Below are positions 1-4,931 of a stretch of DNA of 8,098 bases, in pieces. Every line of letters starts with the position of its first letter. Position 1 is the stretch's first letter. This DNA comes from Spirochaeta sp. (GTDB lineage: Bacteria; Spirochaetota; Spirochaetia; DSM-27196; Alkalispirochaetaceae): contig SKHA01000244.1 in NCBI GenBank assembly GCA_007117185.1, forward strand, positions 1 to 8,098. The letters are read 5' to 3'. The position numbers and the translations under genes are program-made. The notes below the pieces were generated by a model. The model saw nothing but the letters and a program-made list of their open reading frames with translations. It ran no database searches and had not been told where the DNA came from.

Positions 1-1
1 G

Positions 2-1300
2 CTCCTCTTTGCCCGTACCGGCCTCGCCGTAGCGTATATGCGCGGCAAGAGTTACCTCGCCATGGGCAGCACCAGCATGGGCATCGCCGGGTGCTACGTT
101 ACCGAGTCGTTCTACAAAGACTACCTGGGGATGCGCAACGAGTACGTGGACATGAGCGAGTTCATCCGACGGATGGACCAGGGCATCTACGACCAGGAAG
201 AGTTTGACCGGGCGTACCAGTGGGTCAGGGAAAACTGCCCCGAAGGCGCTGACATCAACGATCCTGCGGTACAGCGAAGCCGGGAGCAGAAGGACACCGA
301 CTGGAAGACCAGTGTCAAGATGGCTCTCATCGCCCGGGACCTGATGACGGGAAATCCAAAACTTGCCGCACAGGGTTTTGGCGAGGAAGCGCTGGGACAC
401 AACGCCCTCGCCTCGGGGTTTCAGGGACAGCGCCAGTGGACCGACTTCATGCCCAACGGCGACTTCATGGAGGCGATTCTCACCACCAGCTTTGACTGGA
501 ACGGAATCCGTCAGCCCTACATGGTCGCCACTGAAAACGACAACCTGAACGCGATGAGCATGACTTTCGGACATCTCCTTACCGGAGGCGCCCAGATCTT
601 TGCTGACGTCCGCACCTACTGGAGCCCTGAAGCGGTCCAGCGGGTTACCGGTAAGAGGCTTTCCGGTCGTGCTGCCGGAGGGATCATTCACCTGATCAAC
701 TCCGGCCCTGCCACCCTTGACGGAACGGGACAGCAGGAAATCGACAGGAAGCCGGCGATGAAGCCCTGGTGGGAGATCAAACCGGAGGAGGCGGCAAAGT
801 GCCTGGAGGCGACGAAGTGGTGCGCCTCGGACCTCGGATATTTTCGCGGTGGCGGCTGGAGCACCGACTTCACCACCCGCGGTGAGATGCCCGTCACGAT
901 GTGCCGAATCAATATCGTCGCCGGGCAGGGTCCGGTAATGCAGATCGCCGAGGGGTGGGCGGTGGATATTCCCGAGGACGTCCATGACATCCTGGATGCC
1001 CGTACCAACCCTACCTGGCCCACCACGTGGTTTGTTCCCCGCCTGGCAGACAACAGCCGCTTCCGGGATGTCTACACCGTCATGGCCAGCTGGGGCGCAA
1101 ACCACGGCTCCATCGGCTACGGACACTACGGTGACGGGCTGATTACCATGGCCAGTATGCTCCGTATCCCCGTGTACATGCATAACGTGCCGGAAGAGCG
1201 GGTGTTCCGTCCCAGCGCGTGGACCCTCTTCGGAATGGACATGGAAGGCGGCGATTTTCGGGCGTGCTCCAACTTTGGACCCCTCTATTCCGGTTCCTGA
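2..1300 (+). CDS. fucI: L-fucose isomerase, C-terminal three-quarters (5' end outside window)
   Basis: This enzyme interconverts L-fucose and L-fuculose (and often D-arabinose/D-ribulose), the first cytoplasmic step of fucose catabolism, using Mn2+. The frame is open from base 2, where it reads LLFARTGLAVAY before the first internal ATG at 38. That ATG is therefore not the real start, and about 160 residues lie upstream, judged against the 591-residue E. coli FucI. From memory the fragment aligns with E. coli FucI along its whole length. Family landmarks, numbered from the ATG at 38, include MRGKSYL (1-7), GNPKLA (105-110), GFGEEALG (113-120), GFQGQR (127-132), PNGD (139-142), FADVRTYWSPEAV (188-200) and WGANHG (352-357). 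These contain the acidic metal ligands (Glu in GEE, Asp in NGD) and the His that matches E. coli His528. The C-terminus ends at the usual place (GPLYSGS). A strong terminator follows, so fucI ends its own transcript. The isomerase assignment is secure. Preference for fucose over arabinose cannot be read from the sequence. Confidence 0.95.
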   Translation, partial: LLFARTGLAVAYMRGKSYLAMGSTSMGIAGCYVTESFYKDYLGMRNEYVDMSEFIRRMDQGIYDQEEFDRAYQWVRENCPEGADINDPAVQRSREQKDTDWKTSVKMALIARDLMTGNPKLAAQGFGEEALGHNALASGFQGQRQWTDFMPNGDFMEAILTTSFDWNGIRQPYMVATENDNLNAMSMTFGHLLTGGAQIFADVRTYWSPEAVQRVTGKRLSGRAAGGIIHLINSGPATLDGTGQQEIDRKPAMKPWWEIKPEEAAKCLEATKWCASDLGYFRGGGWSTDFTTRGEMPVTMCRINIVAGQGPVMQIAEGWAVDIPEDVHDILDARTNPTWPTTWFVPRLADNSRFRDVYTVMASWGANHGSIGYGHYGDGLITMASMLRIPVYMHNVPEERVFRPSAWTLFGMDMEGGDFRACSNFGPLYSGS

Positions 1301-1322
1301 CCCTCCAAAAGCGCTTCTGAGC

Positions 1323-1351
1323 AGCCGGTCCTTTTCGGACCGGCTTTTTTT
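1323..1351 (+). terminator. Rho-independent terminator after fucI
   Basis: A perfect 9-bp GC-rich stem (AGCCGGTCC at 1323-1331 pairing with GGACCGGCT at 1337-1345) encloses a 5-base loop TTTTC and runs straight into a T tract at 1346-1351. It lies 22 bases after the fucI stop. It is one-directional, because the minus strand has no U tract after the stem. It separates fucI from the following operon. Confidence 0.93.
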
Positions 1352-1364
1352 ATACTTCAAATAC

Positions 1365-1376
1365 CCATCGGGATGG
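1365..1376. promoter_or_regulatory. Short inverted repeat abutting the -35 box (candidate operator)
   Basis: CCATC (1365-1369) and GATGG (1372-1376) form a perfect 5-bp inverted repeat with a 2-base spacer, ending one base before the proposed -35 hexamer. The position suits a repressor or activator site for the DeoR-family gene just downstream. At this length chance occurrence is quite possible, so it is only a candidate. Confidence 0.3.
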
Positions 1377-1405
1377 TTGCGTTACTCTTTCTTTTCCCTT
1401 ATGAT
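1377..1405 (+). promoter_or_regulatory. Sigma-70-type promoter of the deoR-E2-E3-E1-SDR operon
   Basis: The -35 candidate is TTGCGT (1377-1382). It is followed by a 17-base spacer and the -10 candidate TATGAT (1400-1405), five of six matches to consensus. Transcription would begin near 1411-1413, leaving a leader of about 20 bases before the DeoR start at 1433. It sits directly after the fucI terminator, as expected for the start of a new unit. The -35 match is only partial, as is common for regulated promoters. Confidence 0.6.
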
Positions 1406-1418
1406 AACCCCTGTAACG
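1380..1418. promoter_or_regulatory. Inverted half-sites CGTTAC/GTAACG flanking the -10 box (candidate operator)
   Basis: CGTTAC (1380-1385) overlaps the -35 region and its exact reverse complement GTAACG (1413-1418) lies at the expected transcription start. The two centres are 33 bp apart, about three helical turns, so a dimer or tetramer could bridge the -10 box from one face of the DNA. DeoR-family repressors commonly autoregulate through repeated half-sites. That this is such a site is inference from position and symmetry only. Confidence 0.35.
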
Positions 1419-1430
1419 AGGTCAAAAGGA
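1418..1430 (+). promoter_or_regulatory. Ribosome binding region that sets the DeoR start at 1433
   Basis: Two Shine-Dalgarno-like stretches precede the ATG at 1433: GAGG (1418-1421, 11 bases away) and AGGA (1427-1430, 2 bases away). One is a little far and the other a little close, so translation may be moderate. An earlier in-frame ATG at 1373 has no such site and lies upstream of the proposed promoter. Confidence 0.55.
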
Positions 1431-1432
1431 AG

Positions 1433-2191
1433 ATGATTCCCCAATTAAACGATCGGGAGCAGTACATTCTCACCCTTCTGGTGCAGGATCCAAACCTGAG
1501 CGTCAGCGATCTGGCCACGTCCCTCTCCGTTTCCGCGGTGACCATGCGGGCGTACCTGAACGGCCTCAGCGAGAAGGGCTACCTCTACCGCGTCCGCGGC
1601 GGCGCTGTTCCCACCCTGCATCCTGAGATTATCGAACGCGAACAGACCCATCAGGAGGAAAAGCGGGCCATCGCCCGGGCCGCCGCCGAGATGGTGCGCG
1701 ACGGCGATACCATCATGATCGAAGCGGGAACCACCACCGCGATGGTAGCGCGATTTCTCCTGGGTCGACGGGACGTCAGTATTGTCACCAACAATACCCT
1801 GGCTCTGGCCCACGCCCGGGGCAACCCCGGTCTACGGGTGCAGGTGGTTGGCGGAGAGTTCCGCCCAGCCACAGAGAGTATCGTCGGGCCGGTTGCCCTG
1901 GAATACCTTCGTCGATTCCATGTGCGCCTGGCCTTCGTTGGTACCGACGGCTTTTCCGTCGCCAGCGGCCTCAGCACCCATCTGGTAGAAGGGGCGGAGA
2001 TCGTCAAGCAGATGGCCGCGCAGGCAGACGAGACGATCGTTCTGGCTGACAGCGGCAAGTACAACGCCAGGGGCTTCGTAGAAGTGCTTCCATTGGATCG
2101 GGTGACGATGATCATCACCGACACGGGCCTTTCCAGCGCCGCAGAAGCGGAACTGACCGCAACAGGCCCGAAAATCATGCGTGCAGGTTAG
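1433..2191 (+). CDS. DeoR-family transcriptional regulator
   Basis: This is a 252-residue regulator, the usual DeoR-family length. An N-terminal winged helix-turn-helix spans about residues 5-57 (helix-turn-helix about 22-51, wing motif RVRGGA at 53-58). A C-terminal sugar-phosphate sensor domain of the isomerase-like DeoR type spans about 77-235, with IEAGTTT (96-102), IVTNNT (117-122), VVGGEFRP (138-145), GTDGF (170-174), GLSTH (179-183) and ADSGKY (205-210). Such proteins usually repress sugar-catabolic operons and release DNA when a phosphorylated intermediate binds. I chose ATG 1433 rather than the in-frame ATG at 1373 because translation from 1373 would add a hydrophobic 20-residue stretch with no family counterpart, and because the likely promoter lies at 1377-1405. 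It is the first gene of the operon, 8 bases before E2, so it probably controls its own operon and possibly fucI. The effector is unknown; a fucose- or rhamnose-pathway phosphate is a guess from context. Confidence 0.92.
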   Translation: MIPQLNDREQYILTLLVQDPNLSVSDLATSLSVSAVTMRAYLNGLSEKGYLYRVRGGAVPTLHPEIIEREQTHQEEKRAIARAAAEMVRDGDTIMIEAGTTTAMVARFLLGRRDVSIVTNNTLALAHARGNPGLRVQVVGGEFRPATESIVGPVALEYLRRFHVRLAFVGTDGFSVASGLSTHLVEGAEIVKQMAAQADETIVLADSGKYNARGFVEVLPLDRVTMIITDTGLSSAAEAELTATGPKIMRAG

Positions 2192-2199
2192 GAGAAGAA

Positions 2200-3471
2200 A
2201 TGGCTGAAACAGTTCTGGTCCCGCAACAGGGTAACTCCGTAGAGAGTGTGATCCTTCTGAAGTGGCACAAAGCGGCAGGAGACACCGTAGCGGCAGGAGA
2301 GATCCTGTGCGAGGTGGAGACTGACAAGACGACCATGGAGGTGGAATCCACCGCGTCCGGTACGATTCTGAAGCTGCTGGCCGCAGAAGGCGACGAGGTG
2401 CCGGTGAAGACCGGTCTTGTGATCGTTGGCGAAGCAGGTGAAACGGTTCCCGAAGAAACGGACACTTCCCCACCGGAGCCACCTGCCCCGGCCGTGTCGG
2501 CGCCGGCGGCGATCACCCGGTCCGCTCCGACGGTAGAGAACACGGCTCCCGCAGCGGCGACCAACCCGGCCTCCGCCGGTGCCGCCAGCCCTCGCGCCAG
2601 GATGCGCGCTACCGCCAAAGATGTCGACCTGGCGGTACTCGCCGGAAAAGGCACCGGCCCCGACGGGCGAATACTGGAACGAGACGTGATGGATCTTCCG
2701 TCGCGCGCTGGTTCTTCCGCTGCGGTCACTGCCACAGCTTCCACATCCACCCCGACCGCAGCTGCCGCGCAGAGTCCGATCCGGGAGATCCCCGTTCGGG
2801 GCGTCCGCAAGGTGATCGCCGAGCGGATGAGAGCATCCCTGGCGGCCACGGCGCAGCTCACCATTCACGGCAGCGCCGACGCCCGGGCACTGCAGGCGCT
2901 GCGCAGCCGTTTCAAGTCCGCTGGCGTCGCCCTGGGTATGGAGAAGATCACCATCAACGACATGGTCCTCTTTGCTCTGGCGCGAACCCTGCCGGACTTC
3001 CCGGAGGTCAACGCCCACTTCCAGGAGACGGTGATTCGCCAGTATACCACCGTTGACCTCTCCTTTGCGGTGGACACCGAAAAGGGCCTTCTGGTGCCGA
3101 CGATCAGGGACGCCCACACCCTCTCGCTCCTGCAAATCAGCGAACGCGCCCGGACTCTGGCGATGCGTTGCATGGACGGACAGGCAACGGCGGACGATCT
3201 GGCCATGGGAACGTGTACCCTCACCAACCTGGGATCCTTTGGCGTGGAATACTTCACCCCCGTCCTGAATCCGCCGCAGGTTGCGATCCTGGGGGTGAAT
3301 ACCATCACCCTCAAAGCGATTCAGGGCAAAGACGGCGCGGTGGAACACGTACCTCACATCGGCTTGTCCCTGACTATCGACCACCAGGCGGTAGACGGGG
3401 CTCCGGCAGCGCGTTTTCTCCAGGAGCTGTCCCGACGGATCGCAAACCTTGACATGCTGGTGGCACGGTAA
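2200..3471 (+). CDS. E2 component (dihydrolipoamide acyltransferase) of a 2-oxoacid/acetoin dehydrogenase complex
   Basis: E2 is the structural core of the complex. It moves the acyl group from E1 to CoA through a swinging lipoyl arm. The 423 residues have the classic layout: one lipoyl domain (1-80) with the lipoylated Lys43 in ETDKTTMEV, a Pro/Ala-rich flexible linker (about 84-127), a small peripheral-subunit-binding domain (about 129-166, ending GPDGRILERDVMDL), a second Ala/Thr linker (167-192) and a catalytic domain (about 194-423). The active-site motif DHQAVDG (394-400) supplies His395 and Asp399. GLLVPTIRDA (297-305) and TLTNLGSFG (340-348) are further catalytic-domain signatures. 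GGAGA (2191-2195) ends 4 bases before the ATG, and the DeoR stop is 8 bases upstream, so the two are probably co-translated. E3 and E1 follow. With one lipoyl domain it resembles pyruvate or acetoin dehydrogenase E2s. The acyl substrate (acetyl or other) cannot be read from the sequence. Confidence 0.93.
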   Translation: MAETVLVPQQGNSVESVILLKWHKAAGDTVAAGEILCEVETDKTTMEVESTASGTILKLLAAEGDEVPVKTGLVIVGEAGETVPEETDTSPPEPPAPAVSAPAAITRSAPTVENTAPAAATNPASAGAASPRARMRATAKDVDLAVLAGKGTGPDGRILERDVMDLPSRAGSSAAVTATASTSTPTAAAAQSPIREIPVRGVRKVIAERMRASLAATAQLTIHGSADARALQALRSRFKSAGVALGMEKITINDMVLFALARTLPDFPEVNAHFQETVIRQYTTVDLSFAVDTEKGLLVPTIRDAHTLSLLQISERARTLAMRCMDGQATADDLAMGTCTLTNLGSFGVEYFTPVLNPPQVAILGVNTITLKAIQGKDGAVEHVPHIGLSLTIDHQAVDGAPAARFLQELSRRIANLDMLVAR

Positions 3472-3485
3472 CAGGAGCACCAACG

Positions 3486-4880
3486 ATGGAACACTACGAT
3501 CTGATAATCATCGGTGGCGGCCCTGCGGGGTACATCGCCGCTGAACGAGCCGGAGCCCTTGGAAAGACGGTGCTTCTGCTGGAAGAACAGGAGATTGGCG
3601 GCACCTGCCTCAACGAGGGGTGCATCCCCACCAAGACCCTCATCCACAGCGCCAAGCTCTACCGGTCCGCCGGGAACAGCGAACGCTTCGGGGTGACCGC
3701 TGGCGAGGTGACCTTCAACCTGGCCACCGCTATGGATTACAAGGAAAAGGTGATCAAGTCGCTGCAAAAAGGCATCATGCAGCAGCTGAAACACCACGGG
3801 GTCAAGGTCGAGCACGCCCGGGGCGTCCTGGTTAACGCCACTACCGTTCGCGCCGGTGACCGCGAGGTGACCGCCGGGAAGATCCTCCTCGCCCAGGGCA
3901 GCGACAGCGCCCGCCCGCCCATCCCCGGCAGCCGGGACAACCCCCGGGTGCTCACCAGCCGGGAGCTCCTGCAGATACGCGAGCTGCCGCAACGGCTGAT
4001 CGTCATCGGCGGCGGCTACATCGGTATGGAGTTTGCGTCTCTCTTTTCCGCCCTGGGCAGCCAGGTAACGGTGGTGGAGATGATGGACGAGATCATCCCC
4101 ATGCTGGAACCCGAGACAGCTCAGGGGCTGCGGCGCCATCTGAAGAAGATCACCTACTATCTGGCTCACAAAGTGGAAAAGATCGAAGACAACACGGTGA
4201 CGATACAGGACATGAAGGAGGGGAAGGACGCGATCGCCCTTGAGGGAGATCTCATCCTTCTGGCCACCGGAAGGGTCCCCCGTGCCGCCGGCAGCGGCAT
4301 CGCCGAGGCCGGCGTCGCGCTGCACAAGGGGGCGATACAGGTTGACGAATACCAGCGCACCAACATCCCCGGGGTCTACGCCGCCGGAGACGTCACCGGG
4401 CGGATGCTCCTGGCCCACGCGGCGTACCGCATGGGGGAGGTCGCGGTGGCACACATGTTCCACCAGGACGCCGGGACCCGGCCCGGTGAAGGACGGGCGA
4501 TCCTGCCCAACCGGATGCGCTACCACGCTATCCCCTGGGTAGTCTTCACCACCCCGGAGGTGGCAGGTTGCGGGATGAACCCCAGCGAGGCACGCTCCGC
4601 AGGGTACGAAATCGAGACCACGACGATGCCCCTGCAGATCAGCGGACGCTACCTGGCAGAGCACCCGGACGAACGGGGGACGGTGACGGTGACCGCCGAG
4701 AGCCGCACCGGACGCCTTTTGGGCGTCCAGATGATGGGCAGCGGCGTCGGTGAGATAATTCACAGCGCCGCGGTGATGATTGAACAGGAAATGCGGGTCA
4801 GCGAAATCCGGGAGATCGTCTTCCCCCACCCTACGGTGAGCGAAGCGGTCCGGGATTCCATCTGGGCCCTGACGGTTTAG
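3486..4880 (+). CDS. lpdA: Dihydrolipoyl dehydrogenase (E3)
   Basis: This FAD flavoprotein reoxidises the dihydrolipoyl arm of E2 and passes electrons to NAD+. At 464 residues it has normal family length. Visible features are the FAD-binding GGGPAG (10-15), the redox disulfide in GGTCLNEGCIPTK (Cys41, Cys46), the NAD-binding GGGYIG (175-180) followed by a typical VVE acidic strand end, the second FAD motif AAGDV (299-303), and the dimer-interface catalytic pair in FPHPTVSE (His448, Glu453). An AGGAG site (3473-3477) lies 8 bases before the ATG, and E2 ends 14 bases upstream. Compared from memory with E. coli Lpd, there is an extra segment of about 13 residues around 328-343, before RYHAIPWVVFTTPEVAG (345-361). 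Some anaerobe E3s share this style of sequence. It has no lipoyl domain of its own. Its neighbours make it the dedicated E3 of this complex, though E3s are often shared. Confidence 0.95.
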   Translation: MEHYDLIIIGGGPAGYIAAERAGALGKTVLLLEEQEIGGTCLNEGCIPTKTLIHSAKLYRSAGNSERFGVTAGEVTFNLATAMDYKEKVIKSLQKGIMQQLKHHGVKVEHARGVLVNATTVRAGDREVTAGKILLAQGSDSARPPIPGSRDNPRVLTSRELLQIRELPQRLIVIGGGYIGMEFASLFSALGSQVTVVEMMDEIIPMLEPETAQGLRRHLKKITYYLAHKVEKIEDNTVTIQDMKEGKDAIALEGDLILLATGRVPRAAGSGIAEAGVALHKGAIQVDEYQRTNIPGVYAAGDVTGRMLLAHAAYRMGEVAVAHMFHQDAGTRPGEGRAILPNRMRYHAIPWVVFTTPEVAGCGMNPSEARSAGYEIETTTMPLQISGRYLAEHPDERGTVTVTAESRTGRLLGVQMMGSGVGEIIHSAAVMIEQEMRVSEIREIVFPHPTVSEAVRDSIWALTV

Positions 4881-4915
4881 GAACCTGACGCTTCAGGAAC
4901 CCCATTTTTCAGGAA
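4877..4915 (+). repeat. Three AGGAA direct repeats at 16-bp period, with a small hairpin, before the E1 gene
   Basis: AGGAA occurs at 4879-4883, 4895-4899 and 4911-4915, exactly 16 bases apart, in similar surroundings (TTAGGAAC, TTCAGGAAC, TTCAGGAAA). A fourth AGGAA at 4922-4926 is the actual ribosome binding site, 5 bases before the E1 ATG at 4932. CCTGA (4884-4888) and TCAGG (4893-4897) form a 5-bp hairpin, with five T residues 8 to 12 bases further on. The first copy overlaps the E3 stop codon. This is the longest gap inside the operon (51 bases). It may be decayed tandem duplication or may tune E1 translation. Confidence 0.45.
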
Positions 4916-4931
4916 AGAGAAAGGAACTACC

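Noticed and set aside
38..40. ATG at 38 as the fucI start
   Set aside because: The frame is open upstream and encodes residues (LLFARTGLAVAY) that match the FucI family. The gene enters from outside the window.
1309..1316. Palindrome AAGCGCTT just after the fucI stop
   Set aside because: It is only 8 bp, lies upstream of the terminator and away from the promoter, so it is best taken as chance.
2188..3483. Long minus-strand open frame (431 codons) opposite E2
   Set aside because: It lies exactly antisense to a gene with clear lipoyl, binding-domain and catalytic motifs. Its translation has no recognisable domain, and long antisense frames are expected in GC-rich genes.
3354..4829. Long minus-strand open frame (491 codons) opposite E3
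   Set aside because: It is antisense to the E3 motifs, has composition typical of a shadow frame (many Gly, His, Val and Asp from reversed codons) and no supporting start context.
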